Numbered from the stretch's first letter, positions 37,682-47,695 are shown. The stretch is DNA of 64,000 bases from Erythrobacter sp. SCSIO 43205 (GCF_019904235.1 NZ_CP063202.1:2852001-2916000), one strand, 5' to 3'. Notes: generated from the letters alone by a model not told the origin. Translations and numbers: made by a program.

Positions 37682-38779
37682 ATGGATTTCAGCTTCTCTC
37701 AAGAACAGGAAATGCTGCGTGAAAGCGTCGCAAAGCTGCTGACGCGCAAATACGATTTCGACACCCGGCAAGCGCTCGTCGCTTCCGATGCGCCGTGGTC
37801 TGCCGATGTTTGGACGGATTTTGCCGAACTCGGCCTCACGCTGCTGCCTTTCAGCGAAGAGCACGGCGGGCTTGGCGGCTCCATTGCCGACCTCGTCGCC
37901 TTCGCAGGGTCTTTGGGTGAATATCTGGTCGTGGAACCCTATGTCGCCTCGACGGTGCTCGCAGGCGGCGCTTTAGCGGAAAGTGGAACAGCAGAGGCGC
38001 TTGAATGGGTCGAGAAACTTGGCAGCGGCGAGGCGATTGTCGCCTTCGCTTATGAGGAGGGCAATGGCACCGCCACGTCTGAACAAATCTCCATGCAGGT
38101 TGAGGTTGCCGGCGGCCAAGCCACCCTCAACGGCGAAAAAACGCTTGTGATAGCAGGCGATGATGCCGACGCGCTGCTGGTGGTCGCGAGGGCGACTGAC
38201 ACGGGTAAACTTGGCTTCTACCTCGTCGAGAAGGGCACAAGCGGGCTTACAACGCGCCCCTACAAAACCATAGACGGGCGTGCGGCGGCGACCGTGCGTT
38301 TTGACGCGGTGCCCGCCACCGTCTTGCTCGAAGATGCAGGCGATGCACTCGACGCGATCCTTGCGAAAGCCATCATCGTACAATGTGCGGAAGGCTTGGG
38401 CGCGATGAAGGCGCTTCTCAATCTGACCAGCGAATATGCCATGACCCGCAAGCAATTCGGCCAGCCTATCGGGGCATTCCAAGTTGTTGCTCACAGGCTG
38501 GCGGATATGAAAATCGCTTATACTAAGGCGCTCTCGACACTCACCTACACCGCCGCGCTTGCCAATTCGGGCGCAGCGACGCCGCGCGATATTGCGACGC
38601 TCAAAGGGCAAATGGGTAAGCTCGGCCGCGAAATCGGCGAGGCTGCAATCCAGACGCACGGCGGGGTCGGCATGACCGATGAACTCAGCGTCAGCCATTA
38701 TCACAAGCGCATCCTGGCGCTTGATACCGCTTTTGGCGGTTATCAATACCACCTGCGCCGTGTTGGACAGATGGCGTAA
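37682..38779 (+). CDS. Acyl-CoA dehydrogenase (second of a pair)
   Basis: A 365-residue acyl-CoA dehydrogenase-like protein: N-terminal helices (FSFSQEQEMLRESVAKLL), a middle beta domain with degraded flavin-contact motifs, and a C-terminal helical domain with SEYAMTRKQFGQPIGAFQ and HGGVGMTDE. The middle domain lacks the usual (T/S)EPxxGSD block seen in its upstream partner, which fits a heteromeric enzyme with shared sites. Substrate unknown. It ends seven bases from the convergent export-lipoprotein gene. Confidence 0.9.
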   Translation: MDFSFSQEQEMLRESVAKLLTRKYDFDTRQALVASDAPWSADVWTDFAELGLTLLPFSEEHGGLGGSIADLVAFAGSLGEYLVVEPYVASTVLAGGALAESGTAEALEWVEKLGSGEAIVAFAYEEGNGTATSEQISMQVEVAGGQATLNGEKTLVIAGDDADALLVVARATDTGKLGFYLVEKGTSGLTTRPYKTIDGRAAATVRFDAVPATVLLEDAGDALDAILAKAIIVQCAEGLGAMKALLNLTSEYAMTRKQFGQPIGAFQVVAHRLADMKIAYTKALSTLTYTAALANSGAATPRDIATLKGQMGKLGREIGEAAIQTHGGVGMTDELSVSHYHKRILALDTAFGGYQYHLRRVGQMA

Positions 38780-38786
38780 AGCGCGC

Positions 38787-40004
38787 TTAGTTATTGTTGG
38801 TCGACAGCGCGTTGGTAATCCCGATTACTGAGAACGCTGCGCTTGAGATGGTCGAGACAAAGCGCTGGAGATCAGCACCCGGCGCAGTCGAGACATAGAG
38901 CACGTCATCATCTCTGATCGCAAAATCCTGCATCGCAAAAAGGCTCGCCGGATCAGACAGGTTCAAACGATAAATGACTGGCACGCGTCCGTCTGCGGTC
39001 ATATTGACGCCCGGATCGAGATCATCTCCGAAGGCCTCACGGTCTTCTAGACGAAAGACAAAAACACCCTTCACATCTGCGCGTCCATCATTGAGCCCAC
39101 CCACTCGACCTAGAGCCTGAGCCAAAGACAATCCCGACCCATCAAACGGCACCTCTGCGCTTTGGCGAACCGCACCAAGTGCGACGAAGCTGAAGGGTTG
39201 GAACAGAACCGTGACCACATCATCGGGCAGGAGTTTCACGTTCTGATCAGCGTCAGTGACCACACGGCTCAAAGGCATCGCTACGACTTTGTTTCCTCGG
39301 GTAATCTGGACGATCGAACGATCGACAGGGTTACGTGTGCCACCAGCACTCGCCAAAGCATCAAGAACCCGCTCCCCGCGCGCGCTCAACGGCATCCGCT
39401 TCGACTGGGCAACCTCTCCCAGAACCGTCACCGTGGTCTCATTGCGAACAAGGCGTACGATTGCCTGCGGGTCATGCGCCCTACCGCGAAGGCTGCGTAC
39501 AATGGCGCGTTCAACATCGCTGACCTTGCGCCCGATAACATTGATCGGGCCAACAAAAGGCACCGAAACGGTGCCATCTTCACCGACAACCTGTTGCGGA
39601 ACACTGGAAAAGGCCCCCGCCTGCGGAGCGAGTCCGGTACCCGCAGCGGCAACGCCCCCGCCGAACAGAACGGCAGGTGGAGCCTCCCATATCCCGATAT
39701 CAAGAACATCGCCGTAGCCAATGAGTTCGACCGATGGTGTGGGTTCTGTGAACACCTCAGCAAATTCAAAGGAGCGGCCATATTGATCGAGCCGGGCAAG
39801 TGCGCGCCCGTCGAGTTCGACGATTTCGATACCTTTGCCCTCATAGCTTTCGCTATCGGCACTACGGATGTTGCCACCAGAAGGGCCTGCCGCGCCCAAA
39901 GATGAGCAGCCGGTCACAAGCACGGCAAGCATCACAGCAAGAGCTATCTTAAGCCCCCCGCGTCGAGCGTCGTCGTATCTATCGCCCAGTGGCTTCGTAT
40001 TCAT
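38787..40004 (-). CDS. Wza/KpsD-type polysaccharide export lipoprotein
   Basis: A 405-residue outer-membrane lipoprotein with signal ending in LVTGC. The poly-export domain is visible as IGYGDVLDIGIWEAPPAVL, followed by repeats of SLBB type (ITVLGEVAQSKRMPL, FVALGAVRQSAEVPFDGSGLSLAQALGRVGGLND). Such proteins form the outer-membrane channel for capsule or exopolysaccharide. It is the last gene of the nine-gene minus-strand operon, 28 bases behind a glycosyltransferase. The upstream extension of the frame lacks a signal peptide and was rejected. Confidence 0.92.
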   Translation of the reverse strand: MNTKPLGDRYDDARRGGLKIALAVMLAVLVTGCSSLGAAGPSGGNIRSADSESYEGKGIEIVELDGRALARLDQYGRSFEFAEVFTEPTPSVELIGYGDVLDIGIWEAPPAVLFGGGVAAAGTGLAPQAGAFSSVPQQVVGEDGTVSVPFVGPINVIGRKVSDVERAIVRSLRGRAHDPQAIVRLVRNETTVTVLGEVAQSKRMPLSARGERVLDALASAGGTRNPVDRSIVQITRGNKVVAMPLSRVVTDADQNVKLLPDDVVTVLFQPFSFVALGAVRQSAEVPFDGSGLSLAQALGRVGGLNDGRADVKGVFVFRLEDREAFGDDLDPGVNMTADGRVPVIYRLNLSDPASLFAMQDFAIRDDDVLYVSTAPGADLQRFVSTISSAAFSVIGITNALSTNNN

Positions 40005-40032
40005 TTCACTAATTCCAATTTTGAACGCGTTC

Positions 40033-41316
40033 TTACAGCAATTTTCGATAAAGCGCATCAAGACGCTTGCGATAGGCTGCGGGTGAAAACAGCTCCGCTT
40101 GAGCTTTGCCTTTGACGATCAGTTCCGCGCGCAAACCGTCATCCGTCTCCATCTGGCTAAAAGCCCCGGCAATCGCTTTTGAATCGTACGGATCCACCTG
40201 AAGTCCTGCATCGCCGATGACCTCTGGCAAAGACCCGGTGTTAGAGCCGATCACTGGTGTCCCGAGCAACATTGCCTCTAAAGCAGGGAGTCCGAAACCT
40301 TCGTAGAGTGAGGGGAAAATCGCAGCTTTTGCCCCTCTGATCAAATTGACGAGCGTTCCCTGTGGACAATAGGAAAGCTGGATGATGCGCGATTTGCCGC
40401 GCCCCGCAGCTTCAGTCACCAACCGCAGTTCCTCCTCCGACTTCCACGCTCTTGCCCCAACAATTACGAGTGAGGCTTCTGCCCCGCTTGCGAGATAGCC
40501 CTCAATCATGCGGTGGATGTTCTTCTTGGGCTCGATGGAGCCCCAGAAAAGCGAATAGTCTTTATACCCCACATCAAAGCCACCCTCGACGATGCGCTGA
40601 ACCTCTTCATCGCTGAATTTCAGAGCATCATCGGGAATGGCAACCGATTGATAAGTATTGGTGACCCTTTCTTCCGGGATGCCAAGCAGGTCAATTATGT
40701 CCCGTTTAGAACACTCAGACACCGTGACGATATGATCAGCACGGCTCGCAATCTGCTTCACAAGCTTCAGATAGGCACGTTTATTATCAAGCGTAGTGTA
40801 TGGCAGGCGCAGGGGAACCAGATCATGCATGGTGTAGATATTGGCAGCGCCCTTCGCCTCAATCGGAAGCGGGTAAGTCCAATGCGCGAGATCTATATTC
40901 GCTGGCATATGCACTTTGGAAAATCCACGCCCAACAGCGAAACCAGCATTTGCGCGGTGGAACAAATCCTCGCCATTAAAGATGCGATCGCATATCGGCA
41001 GGCGCCCCGCAAAAGGGTGGGGCACTACCTTTCCCGATAGATCAAGCTCGCGAGGGGTTAAGTCAAAAGGGCTTCGCGAACCATTTTTGAGCGCGCGGAT
41101 GACCTTGCCAAATTTGCTTTTGGGCAGTTCAACCGGGTCGAAAAAAGCGATCTCGCGCAGAAGGGGATCGTCGCCTTCAGCAATTCGCTCTCCGTAAAGG
41201 ACCGACACTTCATGCCCCAGGCCCGATACCTCTGTGCACAGGTTGCGCGCATAGGTCGCAATCCCGGTCCCCTTCGCCATGGCAAGGTTGTAACCGTCGA
41301 TGAGGACCGAAGGCAT
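40033..41316 (-). CDS. Glycosyltransferase family 4-like protein
   Basis: A 427-residue GT-B glycosyltransferase. The N-terminal domain begins with [24 protein letters not shown], and the C-terminal nucleotide-sugar domain has [16 protein letters not shown] and the EX7E region [22 protein letters not shown]. It probably adds a sugar to the exported glycan on the cytosolic face. It starts three bases after the methyltransferase stop. Confidence 0.9.
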   Translation of the reverse strand: MPSVLIDGYNLAMAKGTGIATYARNLCTEVSGLGHEVSVLYGERIAEGDDPLLREIAFFDPVELPKSKFGKVIRALKNGSRSPFDLTPRELDLSGKVVPHPFAGRLPICDRIFNGEDLFHRANAGFAVGRGFSKVHMPANIDLAHWTYPLPIEAKGAANIYTMHDLVPLRLPYTTLDNKRAYLKLVKQIASRADHIVTVSECSKRDIIDLLGIPEERVTNTYQSVAIPDDALKFSDEEVQRIVEGGFDVGYKDYSLFWGSIEPKKNIHRMIEGYLASGAEASLVIVGARAWKSEEELRLVTEAAGRGKSRIIQLSYCPQGTLVNLIRGAKAAIFPSLYEGFGLPALEAMLLGTPVIGSNTGSLPEVIGDAGLQVDPYDSKAIAGAFSQMETDDGLRAELIVKGKAQAELFSPAAYRKRLDALYRKLL

Positions 41317-41319
41317 CGT

Positions 41320-42216
41320 CTAATCCGCCTTACGAACCATGATGCCGAAGCTCGTCGTCGTCCATTCAGCAATTTGAAGTTTGAGATGCGGCTCCTGCGT
41401 GTAGGGCGGCACATCGATGTGCTGGTCCGCAGGCTGATCGCCAGTGCCGAAGTTAAACGAGACCTTGTGCCCTTTGCGCGCGAGATATTTGCCCAATTTC
41501 TCAAAATCGCGACGACGAAAAAGCACAGTCGACGTATTGTCGAGCGTCGTGGTGTTTGACGAGCAGTTGTACTCGGTCGTGTGCACAGCCAGTCCTCCAG
41601 GGCGCAAGCAAGCAATCGAATTCTCAATAAATTGCAGTCCCTTGTCGATTGAGCCAAGATGCTCAAGCGCGCACGCGGACCAGCAAAAATCAAACTTGCC
41701 AGCCGTATCGGGGGCTATCGCGTTCATATCCATTGACCGGAATGAGACCAGCCGTTCGAATTCTTCTGGAGAACAAATCCCGCGGTTATTCATCGCGTTC
41801 TTGCTGGCCGCGTGTTGATTTGTCTCAATCCAACCAAGACCCTCCGCGTGCTCAGGATCAAGGTCAGTGCCGAGAACTCGCACACCCATCTTCGCAAATA
41901 AAGCGGGCAAAGGCTCCCCCCCAACGCCAAAGCCAATGCCAGAGCGTCCGGGCTTCAACATGTCATGGAGAGACAGGCATTGGACAATATAGACGAATTC
42001 CCATTGTTTGCGATGGAGCCAGGGTTTCTCCTTTAACTTGGCGCAATGCTGCGCGTAGATTTCAGATCCCATCTGAGTTTGCGTACACGCCTGAGACACA
42101 GGTGCCTCGAGTGTGGGCGTGCCTTCGACAACGCTATAGCCAGAGGGGTTCTTGTCGAAACCCAGCTCTCCAATCCAATGACGCAGTTTGTATAGTCGAT
42201 CTGTAATCATAACCAT
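41320..42216 (-). CDS. Class I SAM-dependent methyltransferase
   Basis: About 298 residues. A SAM-binding motif is seen in GIGFGVGGEPLPALFAKMG followed by VLGTDLDP, and motif IV-like DFCWSACALEHLGS is followed by CLRPGGLAVHTTEYN. Inside a polysaccharide operon it may methylate a sugar or a terminal residue and so cap the chain, but the acceptor cannot be read from sequence. Starts at 42219 (TTG), 42216 and 42210 are all close together; none has a clear ribosome-binding site. Confidence 0.82.
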   Translation of the reverse strand: MVMITDRLYKLRHWIGELGFDKNPSGYSVVEGTPTLEAPVSQACTQTQMGSEIYAQHCAKLKEKPWLHRKQWEFVYIVQCLSLHDMLKPGRSGIGFGVGGEPLPALFAKMGVRVLGTDLDPEHAEGLGWIETNQHAASKNAMNNRGICSPEEFERLVSFRSMDMNAIAPDTAGKFDFCWSACALEHLGSIDKGLQFIENSIACLRPGGLAVHTTEYNCSSNTTTLDNTSTVLFRRRDFEKLGKYLARKGHKVSFNFGTGDQPADQHIDVPPYTQEPHLKLQIAEWTTTSFGIMVRKAD

Positions 42217-42251
42217 CAAAGGAGCTGCGCTAACGCGCGCTCACAATTCCT

Positions 42252-43727
42252 TTAGGCAAAGCGCTCTTGTAAAGCGGCTTGTGTTTTTGGCCATTTTGCG
42301 AACCCCCCGCTCGCAATCAGAACTGGAAGCGCATCACTCATGGTCTCAATCATACGAGCCACTCTGCGGATACCCTTTTCACGTTTTTCAACCTCGGCAA
42401 TTGTCACTAGGCTGCTCACCCAAGGCTCCGGACTTCTGGTCGCCTTTCCGCTTGAAATGATTTGTTTTCCAAGAGCTTTAGGATCGTCGCTCGACTTGAG
42501 CCATTGCTGGTGCATCTGAGCAAACCGATCATCCTTGATCATTCCCGCAAGGCATCCATCAAGGTCTTCGTATTCTCGCATCAAATGCATAAGATCGCGG
42601 CGCTCAAGTTCCTTTACACCCCATGCTGCGCGTCCAAAGATCGCGACATCGGGTATGCTCAAAGGCTGTGCGTGGGTAGGGCCTGAATTGAGGCCTTTTA
42701 ACGGTTTGTCTGCGGGAAAGCGATCAAGCTGCTTCAATACGAAGGTCATGAACTCTTCGGTTTCGCCTACAGACTGTCCCAAAGCGCAACTTGTACGATA
42801 CCCTATTTCAGCGAGTTCGTAGTCGCCCGCCTCTTTCACGGCATGGGCCCATTGGTTCCAATAGACGCCATTGTAAGGGAAAATTTCAAAGGCTTTTTCA
42901 AAGACTTTACGAGCCTCTTCCCACCGCTTGGCTTGCATTGAAATGTCGGCCTCGAGCACAAGGTTGAGAAACTTCTCGTCGTGCAGCGCGGTGGAATTGG
43001 TAACCTCGATGATTTGCTTGCGCGAGGTGGCTGCCAATTCCGGCTTATGTGCTGCGAGAACTTGCTTGTCTGCGATACCGATTTTGGAGCGGAACTCGCT
43101 ATAAGCTTCTTCGAAATCATCGTATATTTTGAGCTGGGCATCATGCAGCAACGCAAATTTATTGCAGTTATTACTGATGTAGCTGACATTGTGAGATACG
43201 ATGATCATTGCGCGATCCGCGCGCCGCTCAAACAACTCGTAATTGCACCGCGCGTGAAAACGGGCATCGCCCACTGCGCTAACTTCATCGATGAGAAAAC
43301 AATCAAACTCGGTGATCATAGAGATTGCGAATGCGAGCCTTGCGCGCATTCCCGAAGAATAGGTACGCACTTCCTCGCGTAGATATTGACCGAGTTCCGA
43401 AAAGTCTTCGACGAAGGCAAGATTTTTTTCGAAATCTTGATCGTAAATGCGACTGATGAAGCGGACATTGTCAATGCCCGTAAGATTTTCCTGAAACGCA
43501 CCGCCAAACGCCAGCGGCCACGAAACACTCATATCAGTAATAACCCGGCCGCTGGTTGGAAATTCTGCTCCGCTTATCAGGCGAATAAGTGTAGATTTGC
43601 CAGCCCCGTTGCGTCCCAAAATGCCGAGCTTTTCGCCCTTCTGCAGCTCAAAATTGAGGTTCTCCAAAACCAGTTTTTCGCCGAAGCGCGTAGGATATTT
43701 TTTGTATAGATTTTCAACCCTGATCAT
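42252..43727 (-). CDS. kpsT: KpsT-type capsule exporter ATPase with long TPR-like C-terminal region
   Basis: A 491-residue protein. Residues 1-220 are a complete ABC ATPase of the KpsT/Wzt type: Walker A GRNGAGKST at 38-46, signature YSSGM at 123-127, Walker B CFLIDE at 143-148 and switch-His in VSHN. The usual KpsT ends there, near 220 residues. Here about 270 more follow, with helical repeats such as RWEEARKVFEKAFEIFPYNG and YELAEIGYRTSCALG that look like TPR units. The start overlaps the permease stop by four bases. Confidence 0.9.
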   Translation of the reverse strand: MIRVENLYKKYPTRFGEKLVLENLNFELQKGEKLGILGRNGAGKSTLIRLISGAEFPTSGRVITDMSVSWPLAFGGAFQENLTGIDNVRFISRIYDQDFEKNLAFVEDFSELGQYLREEVRTYSSGMRARLAFAISMITEFDCFLIDEVSAVGDARFHARCNYELFERRADRAMIIVSHNVSYISNNCNKFALLHDAQLKIYDDFEEAYSEFRSKIGIADKQVLAAHKPELAATSRKQIIEVTNSTALHDEKFLNLVLEADISMQAKRWEEARKVFEKAFEIFPYNGVYWNQWAHAVKEAGDYELAEIGYRTSCALGQSVGETEEFMTFVLKQLDRFPADKPLKGLNSGPTHAQPLSIPDVAIFGRAAWGVKELERRDLMHLMREYEDLDGCLAGMIKDDRFAQMHQQWLKSSDDPKALGKQIISSGKATRSPEPWVSSLVTIAEVEKREKGIRRVARMIETMSDALPVLIASGGFAKWPKTQAALQERFA

Positions 43728-44527
43728 CCCGGCACCACCCGGCGCGAAATGTAGCGCAAGAAGAGAAGCGCAGCGACCGACAAAACTAGGTTGAAGACAA
43801 TAAGATAAGACAGGTCGTAGATTGATGTAATCTTCGACCCAAAATACCCTTCCCGTATGAATTCGACCGCGTGAACCATCGGCAAAATAAGTACAATTTC
43901 TTGAAAGTTTCTCGGCAGCGCTGACACCAGAAAAGCCGCACCCGAAAGGGGAAACATAAGGTATGAAAACGGGTGCCAGAACTTATCGACCAGCTCACTC
44001 AGATAAGACAAGGAGCCAATCAATATCGCCAGAGCAGAGCCAAACCAAGTAAGCAGCAACCAACCGCCGATGACAATAAGAATATCCTCAGGCGGTGCTA
44101 TCCACTCGATCGCAATGAAAACGACACTCAACAAGAGAAAGGAAATAGACGCACCGCCAGCTTCGAGCAGGACGCGAGCAAGGTAGATGTCCAACGGCTT
44201 GATGTTGCGATGATAAAGCAATGAAGAGCTCGCTCTGATCGCACCAATCGTGCGCCCCGGCATATTGCGCCACAAAAGCACGGATGAATAACCGCTAAGC
44301 GCAAACGCCGCGATAGGAAGGTCACTGCCGTGAAAACTTTTGGTCGCGGTCCAAAGCGCTGTAACGCCAAGGGTGAACAGCATGGGCTCAACAAACAGCC
44401 ACAGAAAGCCGATATTGTGACGCCCGTAACGAGTGATGACCTCACGGATCAGCAGCGCGCCAAGGACCCGCCCCTGCACCGCGAAACTCTCTTTAAGAGA
44501 AGTATTCTTGAGCGCGCCAGAAGACAT
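43724..44527 (-). CDS. kpsM: KpsM-type capsule ABC transporter permease
   Basis: A 267-residue ABC-2 permease with six hydrophobic helices; early LLIREVITRYGRHNIGFLWLFVEPM and later FWHPFSYLMFPLSGAAFLVSALP match the KpsM/ABC2 family. With the adjacent ATPase and KpsE-like protein it would export a lipid-linked polysaccharide across the inner membrane. It overlaps the kpsE-like stop by one base and the kpsT start by four, so translation is coupled throughout. Confidence 0.92.
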   Translation of the reverse strand: MSSGALKNTSLKESFAVQGRVLGALLIREVITRYGRHNIGFLWLFVEPMLFTLGVTALWTATKSFHGSDLPIAAFALSGYSSVLLWRNMPGRTIGAIRASSSLLYHRNIKPLDIYLARVLLEAGGASISFLLLSVVFIAIEWIAPPEDILIVIGGWLLLTWFGSALAILIGSLSYLSELVDKFWHPFSYLMFPLSGAAFLVSALPRNFQEIVLILPMVHAVEFIREGYFGSKITSIYDLSYLIVFNLVLSVAALLFLRYISRRVVPG

Positions 44528-45630
44528 TAGTCACGGTGCTCGCGAACGCCGATCATCAACATCGACAATACGCCCCAAGTGAGCAAACCAAGCACAAAGG
44601 TCGCAAAGATGCTGCGGATACGCCGCGGTTCAGCAGCAAAATCCGGCAGGCTTGGGTCCGATATGCGCTCGATGTAGGTACTCTTTCGACGAGCTTCAGC
44701 TTGTGCTTCTTGTAATGAGGCCAGAGCAATAGCAAGCTGCTGTTCCGCAAATTCAGAATTTGCAGCCAACTCTTGGTAGCGCACCATCGAAGCAGACAGT
44801 GACCCCTGCCCACTCGTCAGATCTTTTCGCGTCTGCTCTATTTCACTTTCAAGCTGGCGAACTTGAGTGCGCAAAAACGGGATCTGAGAAGCATTTGGGG
44901 TGTAGGTTTGCAACTGCCTCAACTGGGTTTTGGCTGAAATCAGCTGATCTTGAAGCTTTCCGACCATCTGAAGGCCGACCAAAGATTCCTGTGTGGGATC
45001 TACAATCTGCTCTGCCCCTCTAAACTGCGCCAATTCGATGCGAGCAGACCGCGCGTTATCCGTCGCCTCTTCCACTTGCTGCTTTGCCAGAGCAATAGTG
45101 TCATCACGCGAGCGTTCCGAAAGGCTGTTCACCAAATCTTCTGATTGCATGAGAAGGCGAGAGTTGATTTCCTGTGCTTCAGAAGGATCAAAAGCACTGA
45201 CCCGCAATGTCATCACTTGTCCCGAGAGACCTTCGGCGATGCCAACCTTGCCGAGAAAATACTCAAAAAGTTGCTCTTGGCTTTCCCCCCAAAGGGTGCC
45301 GAACCGATCAAAGAAGAAAATGTCCGAGCCTGTATAAGCCTCTACGATGAAGCCATCTTCATTTGCCTCGGCGAGCGCGCGTCGAGAGCGGATATATTCG
45401 GTAACAGTTCCATTGCCTTCAGCCCCGCCACCGCCGCCTCCCAGCCCCGCCTGACCCAAAGCGGCCGCAATCGGAGATACAGACTTCTGCGACGGGTTGC
45501 GCACGACAAATCGAGATTCAGAAATGTAGACGTCATTCGCCAACACCCCAAAATACAAGATCGAGATCAGAGTGGGAAGGATAACTGTGAAGATAAACAG
45601 TGGGTTGATCGATTTTAGACGGTCTAACAC
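44527..45630 (-). CDS. kpsE: KpsE/Wzc-N type capsule export inner-membrane protein
   Basis: A 367-residue polysaccharide co-polymerase family protein without a kinase domain. An N-terminal membrane helix (LFIFTVILPTLISILYFGVLA) and a C-terminal one (IRSIFATFVLGLLTWGVLSMLMIG) flank a long periplasmic coiled-coil region (residues about 180-330). A glycine-rich loop GLGGGGGGAEGNG near residue 65 is distinctive. It should connect the ABC exporter to the Wza-type channel. Its start overlaps the glycosyltransferase stop by seven bases. Confidence 0.9.
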   Translation of the reverse strand: MLDRLKSINPLFIFTVILPTLISILYFGVLANDVYISESRFVVRNPSQKSVSPIAAALGQAGLGGGGGGAEGNGTVTEYIRSRRALAEANEDGFIVEAYTGSDIFFFDRFGTLWGESQEQLFEYFLGKVGIAEGLSGQVMTLRVSAFDPSEAQEINSRLLMQSEDLVNSLSERSRDDTIALAKQQVEEATDNARSARIELAQFRGAEQIVDPTQESLVGLQMVGKLQDQLISAKTQLRQLQTYTPNASQIPFLRTQVRQLESEIEQTRKDLTSGQGSLSASMVRYQELAANSEFAEQQLAIALASLQEAQAEARRKSTYIERISDPSLPDFAAEPRRIRSIFATFVLGLLTWGVLSMLMIGVREHRD

Positions 45631-46877
45631 TCGACTTCGATTCTCTCATTTTGCGCCTGGGGCACAGTTTTCAACCGATCCAGCCAAGGATCAAGGATTG
45701 CAAAATGTGACGTCCAGGTCGGGGGCTCAAAACGCCCCATCATTTCAAGCTGCCGATCACGTTCGTCATCAGCGAAAGCAAAGCGCCCAATGGCCCGCTT
45801 CCAACCCGCTTCATCGTTGATATTGAGCAAGAAAGCTATCCCCTGTCCGATTTCGCGGAAACTTGGAATGTCGTTTGCGATAACCGGCACGCCCATTTGG
45901 AGCGCTTCGATCACTGGAAGGCCATAACCTTCTGCGTGGCTCGGCATCAACAAAGCGCGCGCACCTTTGATCAGGCGCGCAGCTTCGGCATCGGTGGCAT
46001 TGGTTCTGAAGGTGACAAGATCCTGAAGGTCGCGGTTTGCATAATAGGCGTCGAATATTTCGCGCGCCTCGCGCCCCTCTTGGCCAATGATCACGAGCTT
46101 GGGGCAGCCTTTGCCAAAATCCTTGGCGAGTTCCCCCCACACCCTCAATAACATCCGATAATTCTTGCGTCGCTCGATCGTGCCCAGACACACGAAATAG
46201 GGTGTTTGATCAGACAGTGCCAGATGATCGTCGTGAGCGGCATCCAGAGCGATCACCGCGTCTGCTGGCTCTTGTGTCGGCACCTGGCAAATCTGGCCGC
46301 CAGCCAGCGGCGCAACCACCACCGGGGGCACATCCAACGCACGTTTGCGGGCAAAGCTGCGCAATTCCATTTCGGTTGCGCGCGTGTTCACAATCACGCC
46401 CGCCCCATGCCAGATCGCTCCGCGCACTCGTCCCAAGTGGCGCTTGACCGCATGAGCGCTGGTTAACCGAGGATGGGTTAAGGGTATGAGATCATGCAAG
46501 AAATAAACCGCACGAAGGTTGCATTCTTCAACCCAGCGATGATGAGAGGGCAGGTCGAAATCGGTGTGACTGGTGTTGATATAAAGCGCGCCATTACCCT
46601 CAATGCGCGATGGTGCAAGCGGGAGAATGAGCGATGCAAACCGCAGCACTTCAAGCCGGATATTTTCGCCCGGCTCAAGCAGCATAGAGAACAGCTTGCG
46701 CGAATTGCCTTGATCAAGGACACGCACGATCCCGCGGTGCTGCACCACGGCGCGGGCGCGCGACTGAAAATGGCGGCAATAAGCCTCGCAAACGCGGTCA
46801 ATCCCGGTCGAACGCCGCTTGGTCCAAGCGCGGCTAACCAACCGTGTTACGTCAAGAAAGATGTCCGCAAGGCTCAT
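45624..46877 (-). CDS. Glycosyltransferase family 4-like protein
   Basis: A 417-residue GT-B glycosyltransferase with N-terminal VTRLVSRAWTKRRSTGIDRVCEAY and the C-terminal CLGTIERRKNYRMLLRVW and AEGYGLPVIEALQMGVPVIA blocks. The start overlaps the cytidylyltransferase stop by four bases (ATGA), tying it to the inositol-phosphate genes. Donor and acceptor sugars are not known. Confidence 0.88.
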   Translation of the reverse strand: MSLADIFLDVTRLVSRAWTKRRSTGIDRVCEAYCRHFQSRARAVVQHRGIVRVLDQGNSRKLFSMLLEPGENIRLEVLRFASLILPLAPSRIEGNGALYINTSHTDFDLPSHHRWVEECNLRAVYFLHDLIPLTHPRLTSAHAVKRHLGRVRGAIWHGAGVIVNTRATEMELRSFARKRALDVPPVVVAPLAGGQICQVPTQEPADAVIALDAAHDDHLALSDQTPYFVCLGTIERRKNYRMLLRVWGELAKDFGKGCPKLVIIGQEGREAREIFDAYYANRDLQDLVTFRTNATDAEAARLIKGARALLMPSHAEGYGLPVIEALQMGVPVIANDIPSFREIGQGIAFLLNINDEAGWKRAIGRFAFADDERDRQLEMMGRFEPPTWTSHFAILDPWLDRLKTVPQAQNERIEVEC

Positions 46878-47644
46878 GCAGGCGCCACCTCGCCCCGCCC
46901 GTCAAGCAGAGCAAAACTTCCCGCCAACTGCGCCTCAGCGAGCGCGTGCGCCTTGGGATCATCGACATCCATCCACCAGGCTTGGCCGCCCTCCAGCGCG
47001 CCGATGTCGAGTGTCGCCGCACGGCCGCGATCCGCCAGCCATTGCATACCGTCAGACAAAGAGCCCGATTTGCCCTCGGCAATCGCCGCCAGGATCGCTC
47101 GTGCCAGACCGGGCCCTGCGAGAAACGCCCCGCAGTCGACCGCATCGTATTGAGAGATCTCCTTGCCGATGCTTTCGATGAAACCATCGTCGTGCATTTT
47201 CACCCATGTCGCATCATCGGGATCGATCAGCGGGCTGACGACCTGTCGATCAATCGCAAGCGTGACATCGCGTGTGGGTGACCCCGAATTGGCAAGGCCG
47301 CGCAAAATCGGAGTGGAAAGCAGGTGGTCACACATCACCAACAGATATTCGCCCGGCAGGTGCGACGCGCCCGCCACGACCGAATAGCCATTGGGTTTTT
47401 CCCAATCATCCACACGGGTGGTGAGGATTTCCACATCAAGCCGTTCGCGCAACTCAGTGACCGCCGCCTCAACCGCGTCTGCCTGATAGCCAGTGACTAC
47501 GACAGCGCGGTTGACACCAGCGCTTGCCAATTGGCGTAGCGACAACTCCAGGAGCGATACGCCGTTCACGCGCGCAAGCGGCTTCGACGCTGCGATTTCG
47601 CGCAGACGGCTTCCAAAACCAGCGGCAAGAATAAGACCGTCCAT
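46874..47644 (-). CDS. CTP:inositol-1-phosphate cytidylyltransferase-like nucleotidyltransferase
   Basis: A 256-residue NTP-transferase. The nucleotide loop GFGSRL is at 9-14 with K21-P-L; NGYS at 85-88 and CDH at 105-107 mark the active site; IGKEISQYDAVDCGAF (159-174) and WWMDVDD (223-229) match my recollection of the cytidylyltransferase half of the bifunctional enzyme that makes CDP-inositol for di-myo-inositol phosphate. The inositol-3-phosphate synthase gene lies 51 bases upstream, which supplies the expected substrate. The alternative is another sugar- or choline-phosphate nucleotidyltransferase. Confidence 0.78.
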   Translation of the reverse strand: MDGLILAAGFGSRLREIAASKPLARVNGVSLLELSLRQLASAGVNRAVVVTGYQADAVEAAVTELRERLDVEILTTRVDDWEKPNGYSVVAGASHLPGEYLLVMCDHLLSTPILRGLANSGSPTRDVTLAIDRQVVSPLIDPDDATWVKMHDDGFIESIGKEISQYDAVDCGAFLAGPGLARAILAAIAEGKSGSLSDGMQWLADRGRAATLDIGALEGGQAWWMDVDDPKAHALAEAQLAGSFALLDGRGEVAPA

Positions 47645-47695
47645 TGTCGATCCTCTTGATTACGATGCGCAAAAAAGGCTCAGCCGCGCCCAGCC

